Below the pieces are notes generated by a model that made no database searches, was not told the DNA's origin, and saw nothing but the letters and a program-made list of their open reading frames with translations. This document shows positions 26,878-35,187 of a stretch of DNA of 64,000 nt, one piece after another. Source of the DNA: Paenibacillus_AB hodogayensis (GTDB taxonomy: Bacteria; Bacillota; Bacilli; Paenibacillales; NBRC-103111); the NCBI RefSeq assembly GCF_039536325.1, contig NZ_BAAAYO010000008.1:558001-622000 (forward strand). The letters are read 5' to 3'. A program made the position numbers and the translations under genes. Position 1 is the stretch's first letter; the number at the start of each line of letters is the position of its first letter.

Positions 26878-27489
26878 TTAAATGCGAAAGGAGTTCATTG
26901 CGGAACTGCTGGACATGCCCGGCTGCGAGGAATCCGAGCGCAAGTACTGGTCGTGTCCCGCTTGGTTGCCCCGGTAGTTAGCCGTGTGGTAGGATTGCTG
27001 CGGCGCGAACGTATTCGCTTGGTACTGAATTTGTTGTTGTTGTTGATATTGCTGTTGGTTTTGCTGCTGGTTCCATTGCTGGGAGGGGTTCTGCGAATCC
27101 GAACGCAAGTAGTTGTCGTGACCCGCCTGGTTGCCGCGGTAGCTCGACGTATGGAATTGGTTGATCGGTTGGAAAGAAGAAGCGCTGCTTCCGTATTGAT
27201 TGGTCGTGCCGAACGACGAAGCCGAGCTTGCGCCGAATTGCGAAGGACTTTGCGAATCCGAGCGCAAGTAATTGTCGTGGCCCGCTTGGTTACCTTTGTA
27301 AGAGGACGTGTGGAAGTTTTGGCCGAACGATTGCGCTTGGCCGTAAGCTTGCTGCTTCTGATCGTACTGCGATTTGACCATGCCTACCGGCTGGTACGCT
27401 TTTTGTTGCTGACCGCGGATTTGCGTGCTGCCGGCAATGCCGTAGCCGGACGTTTGACCGAATGAGGAGCCTTGTTGGTTGTTGTACAC
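26878..27489 (-). CDS. Gln/Ser-rich protein with three GNQAGHDxYLRSDS repeats
   Basis: 203 aa, low complexity and without Cys, Trp-poor, rich in Gln, Ser, Tyr and Gly. Three copies of a 26-residue unit begin at about 59, 112 and 167 and share HT-x2-Y-(K/R)-GNQAGHD-x-YLRSDS. They are separated by Gln-rich spacers (QNQQQYQQQQQ). No signal peptide or membrane segment is seen. The start is a GTG at 27489, ten bases after GGGAGGAA. Beside the two coat-like genes it is a candidate coat or crust component; the function is inferred from context only. Confidence 0.8.
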   Translation of the reverse strand: MYNNQQGSSFGQTSGYGIAGSTQIRGQQQKAYQPVGMVKSQYDQKQQAYGQAQSFGQNFHTSSYKGNQAGHDNYLRSDSQSPSQFGASSASSFGTTNQYGSSASSFQPINQFHTSSYRGNQAGHDNYLRSDSQNPSQQWNQQQNQQQYQQQQQIQYQANTFAPQQSYHTANYRGNQAGHDQYLRSDSSQPGMSSSSAMNSFRI

Positions 27490-27610
27490 GAGTGGTGTTC
27501 CTCCCACAAAATAAAAAGTCTTCAGTAACGGGTTCGTATTCGTGCGGCGTTCCCATTGCTGAAGCCTCTATTATTGTCTTCGGTTTTTTGTTTTTTATGG
27601 CTGGAAGTCG

Positions 27611-28042
27611 TTACTTGTGCGGCTGCAGTATAGAATCCTCGACTTTGATGCAGCGGTCCATGATCGCTTCGATTCCTTCCGCCTCCACGACGGCTGCAGC
27701 CTCTTCGTTGAAGATGCCCTGCTGCAGCCAGAACGCCTTAGGCTTGTGCTTCATCGCGAGCACGGCTTGGGCGACGGAAACGGTCTCCTCGCTCCGGCGG
27801 AATACGTTGACGATGTCCACAGGCTCGTCGATGTCGGCAAGAGACGGATAGCTTGTTTCGCCCAATACGGTCTTGACTCCTGGATTGACCGGGATGATCC
27901 GGTAGCCCTTCTGCTGCATCGCCTGCGACACCATGTAGGACGTGCGGTCGGGCTTGTCGGACAAACCGACGACCGCGATCGTCCGGGTTTGCTGCAGCAG
28001 CTCCTTGATCCGTTCTCTGGAAGGATTTTCAAAAGACATCAT
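27611..28042 (-). CDS. CoA-binding domain protein (YccU-like)
   Basis: 143 aa with a single Rossmann CoA-binding domain as in succinyl-CoA synthetase alpha. The N-terminal TIAVVGLSDKPDRTSY and later IVNVFRRSEE and FWLQQGI motifs are typical of the YccU family. The function is unknown. Tandem ATGs follow GGAGG; the first (28042) is used. The next upstream gene on this strand ends 21 bases away, so these may be an operon. Confidence 0.9.
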   Translation of the reverse strand: MMSFENPSRERIKELLQQTRTIAVVGLSDKPDRTSYMVSQAMQQKGYRIIPVNPGVKTVLGETSYPSLADIDEPVDIVNVFRRSEETVSVAQAVLAMKHKPKAFWLQQGIFNEEAAAVVEAEGIEAIMDRCIKVEDSILQPHK

Positions 28043-28062
28043 CAACGCCTCCGTTCGTTTCG

Positions 28063-28869
28063 TTAGTTGTAGGACAGCGCTTGTTTGCCAAGGGCGTCCC
28101 ATGTGGCCAAAAATTGTTCCTTGTTGATCTTCTGCCCCTTTTTGCCGCTGAGCGGATCGTTTACATATACGTTCTGCTCGTCATAGCCCACAAGCAGCAC
28201 CGCATGCTCCATGAAAGTCGTCTCGATCGGCCCGATCGGCGTGTCCCAGGTCACCCATTTTTTTGGAACGTTATAATCGATCGTAGTCCAGATGACGACC
28301 GGGAAGCCTTCGGCGATTTGACGTTCGATGAGATCGAACTCTTTTTGGGTAAGGTCGATCGCCGACGGAATGTTGTCTTTCAGCGTCGGGAAAAGGCCGG
28401 AATGGTAAATCCCGAAGCCGCGCGTCTTGCCGGTAACGTCGCCGACATAGCCGGTACTCGGATTGCCCCAATAGGCAATGGCACCGTTCTCCCAGCGAGC
28501 CGGGGTCGGGTCCTTGACCATCTCCTTGACCATTTCCATCTTGGTTTTGTTGATGCCGTAATAATTCAGCAGCATCGTCAAGCTTACAATCTCGCAGCCA
28601 GGCGGCAGCTCGGGAAGCTGTCTGACGATCGGCGCGTCCAGCATGGCGGATGGCGGCTTCGGCTTGACGACCGGCGGCGGTTTAGCCTCCCCGGCTCCGC
28701 CTCCCGCCCCTTCCGCCAATACGACGGAAGAGGCCGGAGATTCGCCTAAAAATTCCTTGCCGGTCATTTTCGCATAGAGCAACACGCTGAACACGCCGCT
28801 TGAAAACAGCAGGCCGAGGATGAGAAATATCGTAAACAAATATTTAGCCAGGTTCAGCATCATTAGCAT
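28063..28869 (-). CDS. Membrane-anchored C39-like cysteine peptidase
   Basis: 268 aa. A signal anchor (about 5-32) is followed by a Pro/Lys linker and a papain-like C39_2 domain. Catalytic Cys is in LPPGCEIVSLTMLL, His in MEHAVLLVGYDE, and Asn/Asp in VNDPLSG. The enzyme should act outside the membrane; its substrate is unknown. Such domains also occur in spore-wall and bacteriocin-processing proteins. The start ATG at 28869 has only a weak ribosome site; two in-frame ATGs follow within 8 bases. It lies 45 bases after aroA. Confidence 0.85.
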   Translation of the reverse strand: MLMMLNLAKYLFTIFLILGLLFSSGVFSVLLYAKMTGKEFLGESPASSVVLAEGAGGGAGEAKPPPVVKPKPPSAMLDAPIVRQLPELPPGCEIVSLTMLLNYYGINKTKMEMVKEMVKDPTPARWENGAIAYWGNPSTGYVGDVTGKTRGFGIYHSGLFPTLKDNIPSAIDLTQKEFDLIERQIAEGFPVVIWTTIDYNVPKKWVTWDTPIGPIETTFMEHAVLLVGYDEQNVYVNDPLSGKKGQKINKEQFLATWDALGKQALSYN

Positions 28870-28914
28870 ACAACCATCTCATTTGCTTCGTGGTGGATGG
28901 AACAAGGCGCTTGT

Positions 28915-30207
28915 TCAGTCGATCAGCTCGACCTGGGCGCCAATCGATTTCAAATGGTCGAAATAGTGCGGATACGATTTGGCTACATGGTGGGCGTCCT
29001 TGATCGTAAGGCCGAGCTTCGAACGGAGACCGACGACGGTAAGCGCCATAATGACCCGATGATCGAAGTGAGCGTCGATCTCGACTCCGCCTTCCACGCC
29101 CTCGGGCTTGCCGTGAACGATAATCTCGCTTTGCCGCTCCTCGACGTCCGCACCGGCTTTGCGCAGCTCGTTCAAATAGTCGGTAATGCGGTCGCATTCT
29201 TTGTAACGCAAATTTTCCACATTGTAGAAGCGCGAGGTTCCTTCGGCGAATACCGCGGCCGCCACCATGGCCAGCACGGCGTCGGTAAAATGGTCGCCGT
29301 CGAATTCCACGGCTTTCAGCTTGCCATTGCCTTTGATATGGACGATGTCGTTGTCGTGAGTCAGCGGCACTTCCATGGCGCGCAGCACATCGATTACGGC
29401 GCGCTCGCCCTGCTTACTCTGCTCGGCCAGCCGCAGTACGCGCACATCCGAGCGGGTGACCGCAGCAGCGGCCAGCACCGCGGCGGAGCCGGGATAATCG
29501 CCCTGCACGATATATTCTTTCGCTTCATAGCGTTGCCTACCCGGCACGCGATAATGCATCAGATCCGGGCTTGCGTCGATGGTGATGCCGGCTTGCCGGA
29601 TGACTTCCAGCGTCTGGCCGACGACGACCTTCGACTTCAGATCGTGCAGCACCACAATTTCGCTGTCCTCGTCCAGCAGCGGCGTCATGAACAGCAGCGA
29701 GCTCAGAAACTGCGAGCTGACGTTGCCGGACACTTCGATACGCCCTCCCTTGGGCGCTCCGCCGCGGATCGTAATCGGCAGCTTGCCTTCGCGGTGCTCG
29801 ACCTGCACGTTCATCTGACCAAGAGCGGCGATCAAATCGTCATGCGGCCGTTTGCCCAGCGAGTCGGGGTATGTGTTGACGAAGGTCAAGTCCGTGCAAA
29901 ATGCCGCTACGGACATCAGGAAGCGCAAAACCGCCCCCGCATTGCCGACATTCAGCTCCCGGATCTGCTTCGGATGGCGACCGAAGCCGCGAATCGTCAT
30001 CGTGTCGCCTTCCTCGATCAGCTCGGCGCCCAGGTCGCGGATGCAGCGACGCATGGCATCGCTGTCCTCGCTATGGGCCGGGAAGCGGATCGTGCTTGTC
30101 CCTTCCGCCAGCGCGGCGACAAGCATGTAGCGGGTCGTATAATTTTTTGAAGAAAGGGCGTTAATTTCGCCTTCCAGAACCGGTGTCTGCTTCACTATCG
30201 CTTTCAT
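28915..30207 (-). CDS. aroA: Divergent 5-enolpyruvylshikimate-3-phosphate synthase
   Basis: 430 aa, full length. It joins PEP to shikimate-3-phosphate (aromatic amino acid pathway). The EPSPS core is present: Lys21 and Arg26, GNAGAVLR (88-95), KRP (119-121), SSQF (164-167), LRYKECDR (333-340) and DHR (382-384). The normal SKS start of the substrate loop is SKN: Ser23 of E. coli becomes Asn22. The usual GDISSAA is GDYPGSAA. It is immediately downstream of aroK, which supports an aro role. Start ATG at 30207 with GAGGAGAG. Confidence 0.85.
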   Translation of the reverse strand: MKAIVKQTPVLEGEINALSSKNYTTRYMLVAALAEGTSTIRFPAHSEDSDAMRRCIRDLGAELIEEGDTMTIRGFGRHPKQIRELNVGNAGAVLRFLMSVAAFCTDLTFVNTYPDSLGKRPHDDLIAALGQMNVQVEHREGKLPITIRGGAPKGGRIEVSGNVSSQFLSSLLFMTPLLDEDSEIVVLHDLKSKVVVGQTLEVIRQAGITIDASPDLMHYRVPGRQRYEAKEYIVQGDYPGSAAVLAAAAVTRSDVRVLRLAEQSKQGERAVIDVLRAMEVPLTHDNDIVHIKGNGKLKAVEFDGDHFTDAVLAMVAAAVFAEGTSRFYNVENLRYKECDRITDYLNELRKAGADVEERQSEIIVHGKPEGVEGGVEIDAHFDHRVIMALTVVGLRSKLGLTIKDAHHVAKSYPHYFDHLKSIGAQVELID

Positions 30208-30342
30208 GGTCGGGCAATCTCTCCTCTGTCTATGCTGCAAGGGTATCGTTATTTCCGGCTTTGCCGTTCGGTTCGCGCCGGTACGCCGATGCAAGATTTA
30301 TTGTCAGTGTACCATACGGGGCGGCCGTTTGGAATGATTTCG

Positions 30343-30849
30343 TCAGTCCGCCATCAGCTGTTCAACAATTTCCGCGGCAATCTGCTCCACGGTTTTGTCC
30401 GACGTATCGATCCGCACAGGAGCGAAGTCGTAGGCGTGCTTGCGCCGCTCCAGCAGCTCGGGCACGGCTTGCTCGGCATTGCCGCGCAGCAGCGGACGGT
30501 TCGGGTCGTTCTGCACCCGCTGCAAAATCGTGCCGATATCGGCCGTCAACGCCACGACCAGCCCATTTGCCAGCATGATTCCGCGGTTTTCCTCGGCCAA
30601 TACGGCCCCGCCGCCTGTCGCCACGATCTGCCCTTCGCGTCCGTCCAACTCGCGCTTCAACGCTTCCGTCTCCGCCCGGCGAAAATACGGCTCGCCCTTG
30701 TCGGCGAACAATTGCGGGATCGTCGCGTTCTCGGCCTCCTCGATCGAGGTGTCCAGATCGACCCGGTTCCATCCGAGCCGCTCCGCCAACGCTGCCGCCA
30801 CGGTCGATTTGCCGGTGCCCATAAATCCGATCAATACGATATTGCGCAC
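30343..30849 (-). CDS. aroK: Shikimate kinase
   Basis: 168 aa P-loop kinase that phosphorylates shikimate at O3. The Walker A is GFMGTGKST, the substrate motif DLDTSIEE follows, and the GGGAVL and RPLL segments match the family. The start is a GTG at 30849 with GAGGAG. It is directly followed by aroA (135 bases), so shikimate to EPSP is coded here. Confidence 0.95.
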   Translation of the reverse strand: MRNIVLIGFMGTGKSTVAAALAERLGWNRVDLDTSIEEAENATIPQLFADKGEPYFRRAETEALKRELDGREGQIVATGGGAVLAEENRGIMLANGLVVALTADIGTILQRVQNDPNRPLLRGNAEQAVPELLERRKHAYDFAPVRIDTSDKTVEQIAAEIVEQLMAD

Positions 30850-30967
30850 GTTTATCGTTCTCCTCTATCTTTTTCCAAAGCTCTCTTGTCTATCATAACG
30901 AATCGGCCCGCGAAAAGGAAAGCCTCCATCGGAAAAATACGAATAAATCCGATACGGAATAGGTATC

Positions 30968-31336
30968 ATGAATAACAGGCCATTTTATACGTTAAAGGAG
31001 ATGAACATACAGCCGATGCAGCAAGCCGCTTATCCAGTTCCGCCGGAACGCCGGCTCAGGCAGATTTTGAGCCCGAACCATCCGTTGTGCAAGGACGATG
31101 TCGTCTGGGTGCTCGAATTCGTCAAAAAAAAGGTGGTTGAGCAAGATCCACGCTTGTTGGATTTGCCGCAACCACGCTTGTTGAAAAATTTTCAGCATTT
31201 CGCCGAAGCCGCCACGCTGCTCATGCAGCGCCGACCCGGCGTCAACGAGGCGGACCGTCTGCGTGCCTCCTTGCTGGAGGCCGCGCACGGACTGCTAACC
31301 GATCCCGCCGCGCCGGAACGGCCCCGTTCCTCTTAG
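30968..31336 (+). CDS. Conserved hypothetical protein
   Basis: Up to 122 aa, Pro/Arg-rich N-terminus then a helical domain (ILSPNHPLCKDDVVWVLEFVKKKV, FQHFAEAATLLMQRR). No catalytic motif is recognised. The ORF reads through from an ATG at 30968, but AAAGGAG lies at 30991-30997, so an internal ATG (31016) is a possible start. It converges on gnd. Confidence 0.6.
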   Translation: MNNRPFYTLKEMNIQPMQQAAYPVPPERRLRQILSPNHPLCKDDVVWVLEFVKKKVVEQDPRLLDLPQPRLLKNFQHFAEAATLLMQRRPGVNEADRLRASLLEAAHGLLTDPAAPERPRSS

Positions 31337-31351
31337 GCGACTAGCAAGGAC

Positions 31352-32764
31352 TTAGTCCATCCAGTGGAAATGGAATGTGCCCTCTTTATCTACCCGTTGG
31401 AACGTATGCGCGCCGAAGTAATCCCGCTGCGCTTGAAGCAGATTGGCCGGAAGCCGCTCGGACCGGTAGCTGTCGTAATACGCCAGCGCCGACGCGAAGC
31501 AAGGCGCCGGAATCCCCCTCGCCACGGCAACGGAGACGACTTGTCTCCATGCATCCTGATAAGACTCCACGACTTCTTTGAAGTACGGATCGAGCAGCAA
31601 GTTGCGCAAGCCCGGCTCGCGATCGTAAGCGTCCTTGATGTTTTGCAGGAAGCCGGCGCGGATGATGCAGCCGCCGCGGAAAATCATCGCGATATTGCCG
31701 TAGTTGAGGTTCCAGTTGTATTCGTCGGACGCTGCGCGCATTTGCGCGAATCCTTGGGCGTACGAGCAAATTTTGCTCGCGTACAGCGCTTTGCGCACGG
31801 CTTCCACGAAAGCGGCCTTGTCCGGCGCTGCAGGTACGTTCTGCGGGCCTTTCAGCAGCTTGCTGGCTTGTACGCGCTCGTCCTTGATCGCGGACAGCAT
31901 GCGGGCAAATACCGATTCGGTAATGATCGACAGCGGCACGCCGAGATCGAGGGCGCTTTGGCTTGTCCATTTGCCGGTGCCCTTCTGGCCGGCTTTGTCG
32001 AGGATGACATCTACCATCGGCTTGCCCGTATCCGGGTCGGTTTTGGTGAAAATATCGGCGGTAATCTCGATCAAGTAGCTGTCCAACTCGCCCTTGTTCC
32101 ATTCCGCGAATATTTCATGAAGCTCCTGCGTGTTCAAGCCCAGTACGTCTCTCAGCAGCTGGTATGCTTCGCAAATCAGCTGCATGTCTCCGTACTCGAT
32201 GCCGTTATGCACCATCTTGACGTAGTGGCCGGCACCGTCCGGACCGATATACGTGCAGCACGGATCGCCGTTCACTTTGGCGGAAATGCTCGTCAGGATC
32301 GGCTCTACCAGCTTGTACGCGTCCTCTTGGCCGCCCGGCATAATGGCAGGGCCTTTCAGCGCGCCTTCTTCGCCGCCGGATACGCCCGTTCCGATAAAGC
32401 GGATGCCGCGGCCTTCCAGATCCTTGTTGCGGCGCTGCGTGTCCGGGAAGTAGGCGTTGCCGCCGTCGATCAGAATATCGCCTTCTTCAAGCAGCGGCAC
32501 CAATTGGTTGATGGTGTCGTCGGTCGGCTTGCCGGCCATGACCATAAGCAGTATTTTGCGCGGACGCTCCAGCGATTGTACGAATTCCTCAGGCGAGTAA
32601 GTAGGAACCAGGTTTTTGCCCTTGGCTTCATTCGCGATCAGATCGTCCGTTTTTTCGCGGGAACGGTTGTACACCGATACGGTAAAGCCGCGGCTTTCGA
32701 TATTGAGCGCCAGATTTTTGCCCATGACGGCCAGACCTACGACTCCGATTTGCTGTTTCGACAT
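31352..32764 (-). CDS. gnd: 6-phosphogluconate dehydrogenase (decarboxylating)
   Basis: 470 aa. It converts 6-phosphogluconate to ribulose-5-phosphate and CO2 with NADP+. The nucleotide motif GLAVMGKNLA, substrate signature IDGGNAYFPDT and catalytic Lys in HYVKMVHNGIEYGDM are typical. The start ATG at 32764 follows GGGTGG. It has its own promoter between it and the SDR gene, but lies downstream of a gluconate-kinase operon whose product it would use. Confidence 0.97.
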   Translation of the reverse strand: MSKQQIGVVGLAVMGKNLALNIESRGFTVSVYNRSREKTDDLIANEAKGKNLVPTYSPEEFVQSLERPRKILLMVMAGKPTDDTINQLVPLLEEGDILIDGGNAYFPDTQRRNKDLEGRGIRFIGTGVSGGEEGALKGPAIMPGGQEDAYKLVEPILTSISAKVNGDPCCTYIGPDGAGHYVKMVHNGIEYGDMQLICEAYQLLRDVLGLNTQELHEIFAEWNKGELDSYLIEITADIFTKTDPDTGKPMVDVILDKAGQKGTGKWTSQSALDLGVPLSIITESVFARMLSAIKDERVQASKLLKGPQNVPAAPDKAAFVEAVRKALYASKICSYAQGFAQMRAASDEYNWNLNYGNIAMIFRGGCIIRAGFLQNIKDAYDREPGLRNLLLDPYFKEVVESYQDAWRQVVSVAVARGIPAPCFASALAYYDSYRSERLPANLLQAQRDYFGAHTFQRVDKEGTFHFHWMD

Positions 32765-32826
32765 GAATTGCTTACCACCCTTATCCGAAAGTATGTAATG
32801 CATGATTCTATACGAGCACTTTCTTT

Positions 32827-32855
32827 ATTCTATCCCATTTTCATCAAATTGTCAT
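32827..32855 (-). promoter_or_regulatory. gnd promoter
   Basis: ATGACA and TAGAAT on the minus strand with a 17-base spacer; it overlaps the 3' end of the SDR gene. Confidence 0.6.
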
Positions 32856-33614
32856 AGCCCCAAATCCGCCGTCCACCCGAAGCAGCGATCCGGTCACGAA
32901 TCCGGACGCCTTGTCCGAGGCCAAATAGACCGCCGCGCCTTGCAATTCGTGAGCTTCCCCGAACCGGTTCATCGGCGTATGCGTCATAATCGAAGCGGTG
33001 CGCTCCGGCGACAAAATTTTACGGTTTTGCTCGGCCGGGAAGAAGCCCGGTATAATGGCGTTGACACGGACGCGGCTCGGTGCGAACTCGCGTGCGAGGT
33101 TTTTGGTCAAGTTGTTGACCGCGGCCTTGGAAGCCGAATACGTGAACACTTTGGACAACGGAGGCTCGGACGATACCGACGAAATGTTGATAATGCTGCC
33201 GCCTTCGCCGCTATCCACCATATGCTTGCCGAACACCTGACAAGCGAGCACGACGCCCTTCAGGTTGACGTCCATAATGGAGTCCCACTCCTCCATCGTG
33301 ATGTCAAAAAACGGCGTCGGGCTGTTTTTGCCCGGACAGTTCATCAGCACGTCCACCCGTCCGGTCCAGTCCAGCACCTCGGCCAGCACGCGGCGCAGGT
33401 CGTCGGCGTTCGTCGCATCCGCGCTGAAGCTCTTGGCTTTGGCTCCCGTCTCCTCGATCTGCTTGACCACCTGCTCGCATTTCTCCATATTGCGTCCCAC
33501 GATGGCGACATCCGCGCCGTGTCCGCCGAGAGCGACGGCCATGGAGCCGCCCAGCGTGCTGTTGCCGCCGATAATTACCGCTGTTTTGCCGGTCAAATCG
33601 AATAAATTCATCAT
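32844..33614 (-). CDS. SDR oxidoreductase, sugar-acid type
   Basis: 256 aa classical short-chain dehydrogenase. The cofactor site is IGGNSTLGGSM; the catalytic Ser is in NISSVSS and Tyr/Lys in YSASK. Sequence and context resemble gluconate 5-dehydrogenase or the D-mannonate oxidoreductase YjmF. It is the third structural gene of an operon with a LarA-like protein and gluconokinase (23 bases downstream of it), so it probably interconverts a keto-acid sugar and an aldonic acid. Two adjacent ATGs follow AAGGGAA; the first is used. Confidence 0.88.
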   Translation of the reverse strand: MMNLFDLTGKTAVIIGGNSTLGGSMAVALGGHGADVAIVGRNMEKCEQVVKQIEETGAKAKSFSADATNADDLRRVLAEVLDWTGRVDVLMNCPGKNSPTPFFDITMEEWDSIMDVNLKGVVLACQVFGKHMVDSGEGGSIINISSVSSEPPLSKVFTYSASKAAVNNLTKNLAREFAPSRVRVNAIIPGFFPAEQNRKILSPERTASIMTHTPMNRFGEAHELQGAAVYLASDKASGFVTGSLLRVDGGFGAMTI

Positions 33615-33636
33615 GCCACATTCCCTTCGGATTTGT

Positions 33637-35187
33637 TTATGAATGCCGTTTCTGAAAAGCCGCGATGGCGTCGAACTGCTCTTTCAGCTGATAATAGACT
33701 TGGGTGTAAATCGTCGTAAGCTCCCGGTAAACCGCATGGTTGACGGCATCCGGCTCGTGGCGTACGGTCGATCGCACCCAGTCGTGAATCGAGGAGAAAT
33801 CGCGGATTTCCCCGAGCGCCAGCAAGCCGAGCTGCGCCGCGCCCAGACCGGAGCTTTCGATCGAGTCCGGCACGGTAACGGGCGTCCCCAGCGTATCGGC
33901 CATAATTTGTCGCCAGAACGGCGAGCGGGCAAAGCCGCCCGAGGCGCGAATTTCCTTCGTGCGCCCGCCCAACTCCTCCAACGCCAGCGCGACCGAATGA
34001 ATCCGGTATACGACCCCTTCCAGCACGGAGCGAATCATATGCTTCTTGTCATGGAACAGCGACAGGCCGAAGAACACGCCGCGCGCGTTGGCGTTCCAGT
34101 AAGGGGCCCGCTCCCCGGCGAGCAGCGGCAGGAAAATAAGCCCGTCCGAGCCCGCGGTTACCTGCGAAGCGAGCTCCGTCAAGTAATCGTAAGGATCGAG
34201 ACCGCGCTTGCGGCCTTCTTCGGCCTCCTGCGTCGCCAATTGGTCGCGCACCCAGCGGAACATGATGCCGCCGTTGTTGATGGCTCCCCCGACGACCCAG
34301 AAGTCTTCCTTGAGCGCATAGCAGAACAGCCGGCCCTGAGGATCGGTCAAAGGCTCGTTGACCGTGCCGCGAACGGCTCCGCTTGTGCCGATGGTGACCG
34401 CATAGACGCCCTGCTCGAACGCTCCCCCCCCGAGGTTGGCCAGCACGCCGTCGGAAGCTCCGACGACGAACGGGGTATCCGACGGCAGCCCGAGGTCCGT
34501 GGCGTAGGGAGACAGCAGCCCTTGCATAATACGCGTAGTCGGGACCGGTTCGGACAGCTGCTCCTTCGATACGCCGGCAACGCCGAGCGCTTCCTCATCC
34601 CAGTCGAGACGGCGCAGATTGAACAAGCCGGTGGCGCTCGCCAGCGAATAGTCGATAACGCATTGGCCGAACAGCTTGGCGAAGACAAATTCCTTGATGC
34701 CGATGAATTTGTAGGTGCGGGCGACAAGCTCCGGCTCGTAGCGGTTCAGCCACATCAGCTTGAGCAGCGGGGACATCGGATGAATCGGCGTCCCCGTATT
34801 GCGGTAGATGCCGAGGCCGTTCCGTTCCTCCTTGAGCGGCTTCACGAATTCGACGCTGCGGTTGTCCGCCCACGTAATGCAAGGCGTCAGCGGGTTAAAA
34901 TCGCGGTCGACCGCGATCAGGCTGTGCATCGCCGAGCTGAACGAGACGCACAGCACCTCGGAGCCGAGAATGCCGGCTTTGGCGACCACGTCGCGGATGC
35001 CGCGGACGACGGCCGCGAATATTTCCTGCGGATCTTGCTCCGCTCTATCCGGCGTAGGGGTATAGAGCGGATATTCGATAGAATGGGAAGCGACGACGCG
35101 GCCTTCGCGGTCGATCACGAGCGTCTTGGTGCTCGTCGTCCCGAGGTCGGCGGCGATAACGTATCGCTTGCTGGCTGTATCGGTCAT
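33637..35187 (-). CDS. gntK: FGGY-family gluconokinase
   Basis: 516 aa. The FGGY fold has the N-terminal phosphate loop ADLGTTSTKT and the active-site Asp in GASDGVLANLGGG, as in GntK and related kinases (xylulose and glycerol kinases are alternatives). It would make 6-phosphogluconate for the downstream gnd. Start ATG at 35187 overlaps the LarA-like stop by 4 bases (ATGA), showing coupled translation. Confidence 0.85.
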   Translation of the reverse strand: MTDTASKRYVIAADLGTTSTKTLVIDREGRVVASHSIEYPLYTPTPDRAEQDPQEIFAAVVRGIRDVVAKAGILGSEVLCVSFSSAMHSLIAVDRDFNPLTPCITWADNRSVEFVKPLKEERNGLGIYRNTGTPIHPMSPLLKLMWLNRYEPELVARTYKFIGIKEFVFAKLFGQCVIDYSLASATGLFNLRRLDWDEEALGVAGVSKEQLSEPVPTTRIMQGLLSPYATDLGLPSDTPFVVGASDGVLANLGGGAFEQGVYAVTIGTSGAVRGTVNEPLTDPQGRLFCYALKEDFWVVGGAINNGGIMFRWVRDQLATQEAEEGRKRGLDPYDYLTELASQVTAGSDGLIFLPLLAGERAPYWNANARGVFFGLSLFHDKKHMIRSVLEGVVYRIHSVALALEELGGRTKEIRASGGFARSPFWRQIMADTLGTPVTVPDSIESSGLGAAQLGLLALGEIRDFSSIHDWVRSTVRHEPDAVNHAVYRELTTIYTQVYYQLKEQFDAIAAFQKRHS

